Positions 35,582 through 46,526 of a DNA stretch of 64,000 nucleotides are shown piece by piece. The stretch's first letter is position 1; each line of letters begins with the position of its first letter. The stretch lies in NCBI GenBank assembly GCA_038503065.1, contig JBCAMK010000002.1:992001-1056000 (forward strand), in the 5' to 3' direction. The notes under the pieces are model-generated. The model was not told the origin of the DNA. It did not search any database and saw only the letters and a list, made by a program, of their open reading frames with translations. Source of the stretch: Paragyromitra xinjiangensis (taxonomy: Eukaryota; Ascomycota; Pezizomycetes; Pezizales; Discinaceae). The translations under genes were made by a program, and so were the position numbers.

Positions 35582-38500
35582 CTAAATCTTCATAGGGGTG
35601 TCGCCGACCTTCCACAACACCCTGCCGCCATTACTACCACCCTTCCTCCTGCGGGTGATCTCGAGCCCGTTACCTCCATGCCCAAAAGTGCAGAGGACAC
35701 TTTCTTCCCAGTACAAGTTCTCCGATTCCAACCCTTCCTTGTTGCTCGGAGGGACTAGCGTCAAATTTGTGTCTGAATTGTACTCATTGACAACTCTAAC
35801 CTCAATCGTTTCGCTGCAAATGCTGACCCTTCTCTCACGCGCAACTTTGAAACCATATTTCCGCCTTCTCTCCCTCTCATGCACAACAGCCTTTGCAATG
35901 TCATACCTTGCAATTCCCTTCCAGTCACCGTTCTTGGTAGCAAACCCATCGTGTTCGAGGATAGCTCTTAGCAAACTAAAAGGTACACTTAACAAAACCG
36001 TGGAATAGGCTTTTCGAAGACTTTCTGGTCTATTTAGATCCCTGTCTACCGGGGCAATCGGGGTGGATAGGCATATCGAAGACTGGTAGGGGACCTCCGG
36101 AAAACGCACAAGGTATTTGCTTGCGGGTGCTCCAGAGTCGAACCTAAACTGATTTGGTAAATTTTTTACCAGGAATGCGACAGCTTCATCAAGTAGGTGT
36201 TTTTTAAACACCCCGTACTTGGCGTTCGGCCCATGTACGCCACTATTCAATACTCCATAAGAATCCACCTCCTCACTTCCTTCAAGAGCAAATTCTAAAA
36301 GTCTCTCGAATGCACCACCCTCAAAGCGCATTCCCCATTTCCTGATTCCCCATGTGCCCTTATCGACAACCTCATCGACTCCAAGCAAAGTACCTGCGGC
36401 TAGCAATGCAAAGCTTCGCTCAAGCATACGCACCTCTTCGCTCTCAGTTTCCCCGGTGCCGTTTTCTGGAGAGATCGGTCCAATCGATTCACCAGTTGCC
36501 CTTTGATTCTTGTTATATCGAAGAGTAGTAGCCAGCTCATCAGCAGGTCCTTTTTCGAAACCTTCGACTCCCACCGAGTCTTCTCTCGTCCATTCCCGGG
36601 TTCTATGTTTCGGATGGCTCGGATCCAAATAAGCGTCAAGCTCCCAATCCTCGCCCCCGTACAACCATCGAAGAGCAAGAAGGAAGCTATAGCGGCTAAG
36701 ATACTTGTCGTTATTCTCCAGTAGCACGGTCACTTTCCTAGCAGGGGCGATTCTTGGAACTGGTAATAGTCGCTCGTTATCTCTTCGCCCATTCTCCACC
36801 TCACTAGCCCAAGAAATTTGTGAAGAATTCCTACTAGGTTCACCGATCGTCTCGGAAGCCTCGATATTCGTGGATGCCGATTCTTCTTTCTCCTTAATAG
36901 TATCTCCAATGAGATTGGCCAACTTAATTGATCTGCCCAGAATGAAAGAATGGGCGTTAAAATTCTCGGAACCCCACTCAAATCCTTCACCAATTTGCTT
37001 CACAAATAAGTTCACGTCTGCCAACCTATCACTCAAATAGTACCCCAAACAATAAGTCTGCAATCTATGGGCCGCTACTTTGCCAGCAGATTCCCGAGAA
37101 GTATCAATCGATAAGCCAAATTCCCCGGGATGAGTTTTTTCATTACGATCTGGGATGTATTCATGATGTCCCATTTTCCCACCAGAATTGTCCAAAAGGG
37201 AGGTTGGGATGGTGTTTTCATTTGATGCTTCGTTGCGCAACTGATCGCTGCCGGGAGGAAAAAACGAGATGCTGTTGAGAAGTGGGTTATCTTCGATGAC
37301 ACTTGAGTGCTTCGGCCTCCCATTTAGCGAAGCCTCCAATGTACTTTCAAACGCTTGGTTTTTATTTTGTCGTTGTTCCTGATGCAGATTCTCGAAATGA
37401 ACCATACGATCAGAAGGTGGAGGGAAAACAGAATGCTGGGGATGTGGATGCTGCAGATCCAAATTCATTGGAAAAGAATGGGTTGGGGTAAATGGAGTTT
37501 GGGGATTCGTGCTACCGCCCATTTCAGAGGTTTGGTTCGAACCATTGAGTGCACCATGCGGCTGAAATGGGGGAGGTGGCGCAAACAGCGTTCCAGTATT
37601 CGGAGGAGTCATGCTGTTTGGAAACGAATACGGGTCTTGAGAGCCATGCTGAATGAAGTTTTGGTGATGCTGGCTCTGGTTTTGGTACTGCCGATGCGTG
37701 TAATGCGGGTGGGGATGAACATGAGGAGGGGGTAGAGGGGGCGGAAGAAGATAAGGCGGATAGCCATCAGATATTAGCCCGTTAGGCATTGAAGAAGTTT
37801 CATGATCATTAAGGTGGGCAAAATTCCTATTGGGATGAAACCCGGTTTCATTATTGTTGTCATAAAATGTAGGGTGCGGAAAGGACAGGAAGCTTGGATG
37901 TTGGGAGATCATCTCAGGCCTAAAGTCGCTTGGATATACGAACTCAGTACGCGAATTGTTGCCTGTCAGGTCATTGCGAACTCCTTCAGGATCAACTCCA
38001 TCTTGTTGGAAAGAAATCTGATTTTCAGAGCGGGTACCAGCATCATTAAACTCCGAACCATGGTTCATGAGGGAAGCCACTTGGTTTGAAAAAGGACGGG
38101 TCATCACTTCAGCAGGAGGAGTGATGGCAGTAGCAATCGGCTGGCTCTGATGATGGACAGGTGAGGTTATTGCCTTGAGCTGAGCAGCAGGAGCAAGTGC
38201 GGTCATTACTGGTTCTCGGCGCGTAGCAGTAGGAGATTCGGCTTTAGTTGCTGTGGATGAGTACGTCCTCTTAGCCACGTGAGAGTATGAGAAACATCCA
38301 GAAACAGCATTATCTTTGCCCCCCGTAAGTACAATAGGGCCTGTATCTCTTGGCAATGGTTTCCCAGGAATTCCAGGCTTTGGTGGAAGACTTGCATGCC
38401 CCTGCAACCCTCCTGCTCCGCTCCCACGACCGATACCCTGAGCGGGAAATTTTCTTTTTTGCTTCTGGTGGTGGGCCATTGGAAGGGCTGGCAGGATTGA

Positions 38501-38614
38501 TATGACATTACGCTGGGATGGAGGAGGGCGTGGAGGAAGAGAAGATGACGATGGGGCCAATGTTGAAGAGGACGGTGGTGGGGGTTTCGAAGGGGCTGGA
38601 GGGAGTTTATTCAT
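35582..38614 (-). CDS. BTB/POZ-like regulatory protein, Pro/Gln/His-rich N-terminus, 1010 aa
   Basis: A single long frame. The ATG at 38614 (MNKLPPAPSKPPPP) is preferred; the frame is open a little further upstream but without an ATG, and a GTAAAAG donor-like site sits there, so a short 5' exon is possible. Residues 1 to about 500 are low complexity, rich in Pro, His, Gln and Asn (LLPPPLPPPHVHPHPH, THRQYQNQSQHHQN). From about 515 there is a BTB/POZ-like fold: YYLSDRLADVNLFV, then NAHSFILGRSIKLANLIG, interrupted by an acidic insert, then FLLALRWLYGGEDW and a helical region (SFALLAAGTLLGVDEVVDKG). A conserved C-terminal part follows. BTB proteins mediate dimerisation or link targets to Cul3 ligases or repressors. 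The exact partner is unknown. Confidence 0.85.
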   Translation of the reverse strand: MNKLPPAPSKPPPPSSSTLAPSSSSLPPRPPPSQRNVISILPALPMAHHQKQKRKFPAQGIGRGSGAGGLQGHASLPPKPGIPGKPLPRDTGPIVLTGGKDNAVSGCFSYSHVAKRTYSSTATKAESPTATRREPVMTALAPAAQLKAITSPVHHQSQPIATAITPPAEVMTRPFSNQVASLMNHGSEFNDAGTRSENQISFQQDGVDPEGVRNDLTGNNSRTEFVYPSDFRPEMISQHPSFLSFPHPTFYDNNNETGFHPNRNFAHLNDHETSSMPNGLISDGYPPYLLPPPLPPPHVHPHPHYTHRQYQNQSQHHQNFIQHGSQDPYSFPNSMTPPNTGTLFAPPPPFQPHGALNGSNQTSEMGGSTNPQTPFTPTHSFPMNLDLQHPHPQHSVFPPPSDRMVHFENLHQEQRQNKNQAFESTLEASLNGRPKHSSVIEDNPLLNSISFFPPGSDQLRNEASNENTIPTSLLDNSGGKMGHHEYIPDRNEKTHPGEFGLSIDTSRESAGKVAAHRLQTYCLGYYLSDRLADVNLFVKQIGEGFEWGSENFNAHSFILGRSIKLANLIGDTIKEKEESASTNIEASETIGEPSRNSSQISWASEVENGRRDNERLLPVPRIAPARKVTVLLENNDKYLSRYSFLLALRWLYGGEDWELDAYLDPSHPKHRTREWTREDSVGVEGFEKGPADELATTLRYNKNQRATGESIGPISPENGTGETESEEVRMLERSFALLAAGTLLGVDEVVDKGTWGIRKWGMRFEGGAFERLLEFALEGSEEVDSYGVLNSGVHGPNAKYGVFKKHLLDEAVAFLVKNLPNQFRFDSGAPASKYLVRFPEVPYQSSICLSTPIAPVDRDLNRPESLRKAYSTVLLSVPFSLLRAILEHDGFATKNGDWKGIARYDIAKAVVHERERRRKYGFKVARERRVSICSETIEVRVVNEYNSDTNLTLVPPSNKEGLESENLYWEESVLCTFGHGGNGLEITRRRKGGSNGGRVLWKVGDTPMKI

Positions 38615-40257
38615 TGTAGTAGCAGATGGAATTTGTCTTTTACCTGTATTATCCAGGCGTAGCTGATCAGCAAAAGTTATCAATCATCGAAGGTAAGCAC
38701 TTGAAGACATCGTTCAGAGATGGTTACAATATAGCTGGGAATCCTGAGCGATAGCCTGATGATGGATTTAGTTACTGATAGTTTGATGAAACCTGGAAAG
38801 AAGGGTGAACTGGACTGAACCGGTTGGAAGTACACTGAACTGCACTGAATTGATGGTGATCAACTGGAACTGGGAAGGCAGATAGGTACATGTAGTCCTG
38901 CAGCAAGAGAGAGGCTGTGGAGGGGTGGTGGGAGGGGTTAGCAGGAAGAGCTGTATTTGACGTTGCGGCTCGAACTTAGTGTCGTGCAAACAGATCCTTA
39001 CATCATTTCTCAGGCGGACAACACCAAACCTCCGGAAAGAACAATATCGTCCCTTTAGCAAGAAAGCTACCTAGTTTTTTCTCTATTTTCTGTCACGAGG
39101 TCTTGGGCTAGTCCATCGTCCCTTTTTTTCTTTTTACTGCTGACGTGTGCGATAAGTACATACATGTAGCCTATGTTAGGATAAGAGCCTCATCCATTGT
39201 CTTGGCCAGGCACCAGGGCCTTGCGCAGGGGCCGCCTCTAACCAACCCCGCGAACCTTCATCTGCCAGCTTGTGCTCTACTCTACTTTGCACATTGGGAA
39301 TTGGATTCTAGGATTTTGCTTACGCAGTACCTAGCAGTGCTATAAGCTAATGCAAAAAGTGCTGTTTATGGAGCCGCTATCTACAAACCTCGGCATTTAC
39401 CACTTGGATTTCAAGCGATAGTAGGCAGGAAGAATTACTACGTACCAGTACTTATGAGTACCTCAATGACTATCTACTTCATTACGCACATTCACCCATT
39501 TGGGCAGGTATCTTTCGTTCGTTCTCTCCCTCATGATCTGCTAGATAACTCAAACTGGAAAGCCCACTTCCATTAAAGTCTAGTACCAGAGACCCGAAGT
39601 AGAATACAGGTCCCTAGCGGAATAGGTCACGAACTGGCAACCACTCCCCCTAACTGATTTGTTTTTGAGTTGGATGTCGCAAAATTGTCTCTGGGTAGCT
39701 GGTCCGAGGGCCCACCAATATATGTGGAATGAGATTCTGTCGATAGTGGAGTCCTTACCGATCTTCAAAGAGATACTGAGACACAAACCTACTTCTTCGA
39801 TTACAAAGTATATAGTACCATATCCTACATGGATAAACACCCCCAACGAACAAAAGTAAAAATCAAAATCTCATAGTGGGTGCCTACATGAGTGATATTT
39901 TATGATCATTAGATCCGACAGCGAGCCAGACAGTAAGCATTTTTAGAATTATAAGAGCGACGCTAGATCCCCAGATTTATGATGGGGCTTTTAGCTGTTA
40001 TCGATGACCGAGGGAATAAATCCCCTTCAGATATATCCAATAGTATAGTGCCTGATGAAATAAATAAACAAAATGCACCATATCGTTTACCCCCAGTTCT
40101 ATTATAGATAGCTTCCTAATCCCGTGTAAAACAGTCTCCTAGGAAACAAGCTCAGGCCGGAGCCCGTAGAACGAGGTAGAAGGTTCCAGCAGGCTTGGAC
40201 TGAAGTTAGGAGTCTATATATTGGGGCCTGTAGCTACCACAGTCTGTAGAGAGATTA
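38615..40257. other. Intergenic spacer
   Basis: The first 500 bases are the upstream region of the BTB-like gene, with repeated AACTGGACTGAACCGG-like sequence near 38810-38850 (degenerate CTGAACTG units). The remainder is AT-rich, without supported ORFs. Confidence 0.45.
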
Positions 40258-40299
40258 AGTCTCGATCTCTATTTTATGTTGGATATAGAGATCGAGACT
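40258..40299. repeat. Perfect 15-bp stem hairpin
   Basis: AGTCTCGATCTCTAT (40258-40272) and ATAGAGATCGAGACT (40285-40299) are exact inverted copies around a 12-nt loop that contains TGTTGGAT. No T-tract follows, so it is not a bacterial-type terminator. It may be part of a decayed inverted-repeat element or an RNA stem-loop. A TATATATTGG motif lies about 45 bp upstream. Confidence 0.7.
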
Positions 40300-41014
40300 G
40301 ATTGATTGATTCCGGCTGTGGTACAAGCCCGACTTTATAGAGGCGCGGGCGGGGCACGCAAGCTAATACAGGAGAATTTCTTCATCCTCCGGAACTCCCG
40401 ATGTCCTCCCCTAGAGCCTCCACTGGAATATATTTGTCGCTACCCGATTAGGAAGTCCATTTACAACATTTTGCAAGTTCTTAGCGAGTGATAGCAGATG
40501 GTCAAGTGCAGGAACGATATATCTATGGAGAAAGCCTAAAAATTAATTAATTTCACCCGCATGACACCGGGTATATATAGCTAATTATATATAGCATAGA
40601 AATAAAATCCCCTATATATGTGAAATATCTACTAATTTCGAGTGACCACTAGGTATGCCAATCGGTATAACAACACATTTTAACGCGAGAAAATTTAGTC
40701 TCGAGCTTAAGGTTCAATGTTCTTCTAACTCAGAAATCTCGCCAAGGGATATCGATATTATTACAACTTTCGGTTCCTAGGTCTGGATTACCAGACTTCA
40801 CATGTGACAATTCGTATTGAGATCACTAGACACATACTCACAGCAAGATCTTTATCGAAGTAAAAATTTGAAAGTTTAGGGTATAACCTTAAGATGCCTG
40901 ATGCTAACACCAATTGCAGTGAACTCATCAAAACTATATATACTTTCCAGGCCTCACTGCACTTTGGTCGGCGGACACCTTCGTGAATTTTGATACTAGG
41001 GCATAGTAACCACC

Positions 41015-41601
41015 CTAGCTTGATGCTCCTCGCTTCCATCGCGGAACTTCTCTTGGGTCCAGATGCTTATTATGAACAAGTTTATGGTGCTGGCGCATGT
41101 TATCTTTGCGCGCAAACCCCTTCAGGCCCTTTCGAGCGCAGTTTGGATAGGGACAATCGTACTGAGGTTTTCCGTGAGCGTCTCTGTAATGGCGCTGGAG
41201 TTTGTGCAAATGAGTGAATATCTTATTACAGCCAGGCTTGAGGCAGGGGTGTCGTTCTTTTTCGTCTTCGGTCGGTGTTCTGGGAAAATGTATTAATAAA
41301 GCTTAAGATCTGCACGAAATTAGGTGGACACCTACCTCACAAGAGTACTTGGTTCCGATTGCTCATGATCAAAGATATCTCCTTTAAGAGAAGTTATCGG
41401 CTCATAAAGAAAACTAGGATCTTGAAATCGAGTATCGTCGTTACTGAGAAAGAGAGTAGGTCCTACCCCCGTCCGGATGCAATTCGGCCTATTCAGGGGG
41501 TTTCCTACTAAAGGAACCCCAGGGTTTGAGGAAGATCTTGGTATATACGAAGAATTGCCAGTTCCGGGCCTCTGATCAGTCACACCGCCTCTATTCGTCA
41601 T
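41015..41601 (-). CDS. C2H2 zinc-finger protein, third family member, 176 aa
   Basis: Exons 41601-41336 and 41279-41015 join in phase 2 (531 nt). Exon 1 (MTNRGGVTDQRPGTGNSSY) is Ser/Pro/Asn-rich without a fold. Exon 2 encodes two fingers: C-x4-C-x12-H-x4-H (CLKPGC...HYRDAH) and C-x4-C-x16-H-x4-H (CPYPNC...HHKLVH). The finger order, spacing, the GLKGFARKDNMRQH segment and the phase-2 intron just before the fingers all match the tandem pair at 10.9-14.5 kb, so they are homologous. A short upstream exon like theirs is possible but not located. A nuclear DNA-binding role is inferred from the fingers. Confidence 0.7.
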
Positions 41602-44267
41602 TCCGTTGGCACCGTTGGGCCCTTCGCTCAATAGATCGCCTCGATGAACCTATTGGCAGTTACAGGTTTGTTAACCCCAAGACAACAATGGTTATGTAAC
41701 GCGTTCTTCTAGAAAATTCATCGTTTACCAAGTTTTCCTAGGGAACATGAAGTGTGACCTTTCCTAGGATAGCTTACCTAGTGGATCTAGAGTTTAGACT
41801 GTCAAACTTGCGGCGTCCAGAAGAAAAGCTAAGTAGATACTTAAGTCACCAACACTTGGAGTGAGTTAGTACCCTCAGTACTATATTCGGGTTCCTCTTT
41901 TGTTGGCGAAAGAAGCAAGAGGTTTGTAGGTTGAGCATGGGTTATTTATAATCTGAAGGTGAAATCTCAAAGATGGTAATACAATGTACTGCAGTGTAAG
42001 CTACTAACTCCTATATTACACGCATGGAAGTTTGGTTTAGGGCTACAAGATCAGTGATAAACATTCCTCCCTGTTATGGTTAAGCTTGGGGCTCTGGGAA
42101 GATGTCCAGAACCCCGGATAGGGCTTCAAAATTAAAGCAAGGCGTACGCATAGTATAGGGGTCAGAGTTAACAAACTTCGCTCCACCTGCCAGTCAAAAC
42201 CAATATTAATAGGCTTTGAGGCAGCCGCGTTGTGTATCATCCGATATCTATTTAATCTGTGCCCGCAGGCGGAGCCATAGAGATTAGCATCTTCAGTTGG
42301 CTGATCGTGATGCACCTTTCGCAAGTTTTTATGCATTTTAGTCACGTCATACCAACACGTACAGTATACCGAGCTCTATGTCTAACCCTACAATAAGAAA
42401 CTAACCCAGGGATCTTTTACTAGAACCACAATCTCTCCGATGCAAGCCAAGTTGGAACATGGTGCATGTAAGTTCAAAGTTTCTTAGAGGCTTATGGAGA
42501 AAATCCCAAGCAAGGGTTACATGCATATGCAGGCTAGAAATACCAGAGAAGCCCTCGGCGAAAAGGCAAACGCATAACCCTCCAGCTCATTGCATATAGT
42601 TCTTAACTATAGCTACGTATACTTATCAAGAACTTTGCACCCTGCTCACAGCTCCGCATATTCCATACGCATATACATCACACAGCTTACTATACCGAGG
42701 CAAACGCGTTAACGCCTCGGCAGGCACTTAGTATCCGCCCCCTTTTGGAGGTAGTCGAAGCCTTACAACTTTCAATCGTTTTCAAATTCCATTGCTACAT
42801 CGCTGGAACACTTAAATTTACAATGCCGGAAACTCCCATACCTTGACAGCTTTACACTTTCCGGAGATCACGCATGTATCATGGCTATCCCTACACATAC
42901 ACCGGCCAACTCTTCAGGAAATCTTGCAAAGGCTTAGAACGTCAACAGAGAACTACAATAATCTCCAGCTAAGACATAAATGCTACCCGAACGTCACCCA
43001 TCCCGGGAGACAGTGTCAAAAAGCTTCCCTGAATTCACACCTCCGTTTAGCTTTACTCAAGCCTTTGATGGCGGCTTTCCAGAGACTCGCATGAATATTT
43101 GGGCAGTGCAAGTCGACGTCGCGGTGACCTAGATCATAATCTGCTGCATCGTTATATGCCAATAGATCCCTATGACCAAGTACCTGCTGACGACAGACGC
43201 GCCTCAACGCGGCTGCAAAACTCGAAGAATAACGTCCCTTATCCTAACCGACAAGTTTTACTTACTCTAAGAATCCTCAATCAAAATTAGCTTATTTTAC
43301 CGGACCCGCGACGTACACCGAAGATCCTTATCAGAGTGGCGAAACTCCAACCATTAAACTACATCCAAACGAGCCACGGCTGAATCATGGCCGATCACTC
43401 GCCCATGCACAAGAAAATATACGCCGACGTCGATCGAAACAGTTTTCAATATTCCATACGTATACCACTCTAAGAACAATATAATTCCCGGCCCTAACCG
43501 TCACCCTAAATTTGGGACATATATATAAACCAAATCACCGGAAAAGCGATTGTCCATTGCCGCATTGAAAAATTCGGTAGTCTCGAAAAGTGCTGAAGGC
43601 CATTGATACTGCTGAGCCCCGAATATTCGTTGCCCATATGTATGCATCAGTTGTATTTTGTTTTTTTGATTGGCCAGATTGCCTCACAATTTGGGTCAAC
43701 CCATACGTGCCAGAGATTTGCCAGGACCCGTGACACACAAAACAGGAGCTATATCACGTATTTATGCAACAAGGACCGAGTGAGATAAGACACATTCACT
43801 AGCAGCCAGGTGACTGGTACTGTAATGGGGGGCTAGCTAAATATAGCTACAGTATTATGGTAGCAATAATGCTTACGTGTTACTCAATATGCAATTACAT
43901 GTATGATCAAACATACGAGCCAAGATCCAGCCAACCAGGTTTAGTTCCATGACAGAACTTGCTCCCTCTCATCATGACCATCGCGGGGGCTTTATCACCG
44001 AAATTGGTCACTCGCTCTCTTGAACCAACTTTCCAGTGAATGACTGAGCTGCCATTGCAAACTTAGGTCATGGGAAACACGTGCCAAATTTACATAATCT
44101 ACCATCCCATGTAGTTTGCATGTACACAAAACACAAACGAGGGAGGCAAGCATATCGGTGTGGGTTCTAATGCACTCAGTAACTCCAACTCCAAATTTTC
44201 AAAACTTCAACCTCCCTGATTTCAACCTCTAGAAACACATACACGTATGCTGAAGTCATCAATTCAC
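41602..44267. other. Non-coding stretch
   Basis: Begins with the upstream region of the minus-strand zinc-finger gene. Small ORFs near 42.8-43.3 kb lack domains or splice support. No structured repeat or RNA gene recognised. Confidence 0.45.
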
Positions 44268-44780
44268 TTACTCACATAGACCGAAACACTTACAGCAGCA
44301 AACCTCCCACCAAATGCTTTCGGCTGAGCCACCCCGAAAATTTAGGCTTGCTACAACGGTGCTTTTGTTTGATGAATAGACGGGAACCCGGCTGGCACTA
44401 TTCGCGCCCGGAATCGCTGGAGATAGGTTCAACTGACTATCATCCAAACTACCGCGATTTCGTATCTTTGCACCTTCTGTTAGCAAGAGTAGAGATGAAG
44501 GTGAAGGCTTAGAAGTAGCCTCAGGCTTAGGTGCCTCTCCGGTAGCCTCAACGGAGTTGTGATCCCGCGTAGAGAGAACATCCCGCCAATTTCCAGTTTT
44601 CTCTTGTAGGGTGGAAGGTGAATTAGCTTTAGGTTCGAGGTCAATCAGGAAGAAGGATTCTTCAGTCTTAGGAGGAACAGGGTCAACTAAATTGATATCA
44701 TAACCCCGACTGAGATCTTTGCCAGCTTTAATCTCGGGTTTTAGACCTGGATCACGGAAGATTAAGGCCATTTTAGCCAT
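44268..44780 (-). CDS. Hypothetical protein, 170 aa, Cys-rich C-terminus
   Basis: Single open frame with ATG at 44780 (MAKMALIFRDPGLKPEIKAG). The body is Ser/Pro/Glu-rich and probably disordered. It ends in WWEVCCCKCFGLCE, a Cys cluster that could be palmitoylated and tether the protein to a membrane. No family recognised. The open length and composition favour a real gene over chance; splicing at either end has not been excluded. Confidence 0.45.
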   Translation of the reverse strand: MAKMALIFRDPGLKPEIKAGKDLSRGYDINLVDPVPPKTEESFFLIDLEPKANSPSTLQEKTGNWRDVLSTRDHNSVEATGEAPKPEATSKPSPSSLLLLTEGAKIRNRGSLDDSQLNLSPAIPGANSASRVPVYSSNKSTVVASLNFRGGSAESIWWEVCCCKCFGLCE

Positions 44781-45115
44781 TTTTCGAAGCTCCGAACAGA
44801 AGCTTGAGAATATTTTAGTATACTAGGGAATTTTTGTGTAAGAAAATAAAGTTTTTCGAAGTGTAAATGTAGTGTTCGTTCAAAAACTTGTGAATGAGTT
44901 GCATAGAGCTTAGCTCGCGATCGAAAAACTGACAATATATCCGGGGCGCTAGTCTTATATCTCTTCCACAGGTGAAGTTCATCATTAAGCTTACATTAAT
45001 TACGGCGTTTGCCATGAATTTTACCCAGAGAATGGAGATCGCGCTCGATGGCCTTTAGATGATCCTGTGCATGTGGAGTCCATGAACAAACCCGTTATTC
45101 CACTTATATATACCG

Positions 45116-45337
45116 TCACGTTGGCAAGCGAAGGATAACCGACCAAACGACAAGATATCGATAGAATCGTGAAAGGAAGGTATCATAAGGTACGGGGATC
45201 CACGTGACTACCAGAACAAAAAGCGAAGCCAAATACCACATAAAGAGTCCGGAGAAGCTGAGCCACACAATCTGCAATCTTACCCGCGCTGGCGGGTTCC
45301 TACTGCTAGATCGAACGGTTTCTTGGCGACCTCCCAT
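45116..45337 (-). CDS. Hypothetical small membrane protein, 73 aa (weak)
   Basis: From ATG at 45337 the frame gives a short basic Ser/Arg start (MGGRQETVRSSSRNPPARVR) and then a long hydrophobic stretch (SGLFMWYLASLFVLVVTWIP) that would span a membrane, followed by an aromatic, basic tail. Type II or hairpin topology is possible. No family recognised. It could be a first exon or chance; it lies between a hypothetical gene and ERG2. Confidence 0.33.
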   Translation of the reverse strand: MGGRQETVRSSSRNPPARVRLQIVWLSFSGLFMWYLASLFVLVVTWIPVPYDTFLSRFYRYLVVWSVILRLPT

Positions 45338-45772
45338 CCAGCCGGAATCCGAGGCAAACAAAAGTTAAGGGACGCCGCACAAGTCACTAGCCTATCTTCC
45401 TTTATGCAGCCGAGTGATCGTGCGTGACCCACCCTAGTGAATCTTGTTCCCTTATTTATTTCATCAGGTGCATGTATCCGCCCGGCGCAGGACCGTGGTG
45501 CATCGACACACTAAGCCGCCTCAGGAAGCACACGTATACCTAGATCCCATATTCAATGATTCAACCAAGCGCACCTTTCTACACAAAATCCATCACCACA
45601 CCAATGATCCCATGCTCAAAGGCACTAAAAACCAGGTATCGATTTTACCGCAAGCGTTGCGAGTACGCCTCTATAATACAGGTATAAAAAGTGATATTAC
45701 TAATGTCTATTCATATTTGTAAACGCCCCAGTATGTCAAGCCTGACCCGTCCAACTTTTGAGGCCAAAAAAA

Positions 45773-46526
45773 TTAGATCTTTCCGATCAGCAGCTGCCCA
45801 ATTATGCCTCTGCCAGTAAGATAGGTAGTTTTCCAGATGTTGGCAAAGTCGAGAGTCGACGTAAAGGTATCCAAGAATCCAAATGGCAACATCGAAGGAA
45901 TCCATCCTGTCCAGAAATCAGCTTTCATCCTAGAAAAAGGTTATGCCTAGTAATCACGACTTACCCTGTGCGAGTTCCAAAGCCCAACCTTTGAGGGCAT
46001 ACTGGCCAGCTTCGCCACGAGGAAGATAGTTTTGAGTCCCAGCAGGATAGCGAGTAGCCTCAATCTGACCTGGCTTGACGAATTTTTGCTCGCCGCTCAA
46101 GATGGTGAAGTAATCGTGGGCAAGGTGGACGCCTGAATGGCCTTCAGTTCCAAGGGGGGTACCGAAGATAATCAGGTACTCAGTAATAGAAGCGTGGAGG
46201 ATAATCATTGCGCCCATTGCGCCGCCAGCATTACTATTCTCAAGTTAGAACCAAACTCTAAACAGCGAGCACGGGTAAGATACATACTTTAAGAACCACT
46301 CGTCCTTGCTCAACGAATTGACATGTTTGTCGCCGTACTCCAACCTCAAATTTTCGACCAGATGCTCCAATAACAGCGTCGTATTCCCTCCAGGCCCACC
46401 ATGTTTTGCAATAGCATCCTGCGAGAGCTCCTGTAACTTTACGGGGTCGAAAATGTAGAAGCTCGGCAATATCGAGTCAAACGCGTAGAATATGATCGGG
46501 AGGAGGATTAGAAAGACGTAACGCAT
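45773..46526 (-). CDS. ERG2: C-8 sterol isomerase (ERG2), ergosterol synthesis
   Basis: Three exons, 46526-46288, 46233-45965 and 45906-45773, total 642 nt (213 aa), phases matching. This is close to the length of known fungal ERG2 (about 220). An N-terminal membrane segment ([17 protein letters not shown]) anchors the enzyme in the ER. The family signature [20 protein letters not shown] continues as [30 protein letters not shown], and the C-terminal [15 protein letters not shown] plus [13 protein letters not shown] is also typical. The enzyme moves the C8=C9 double bond of fecosterol to C7=C8, giving episterol. It is related to the mammalian sigma-1 receptor and is a target of morpholine fungicides. 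A GTATGT donor ends exon 1. No lesion. No other sterol gene lies nearby. Confidence 0.95.
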
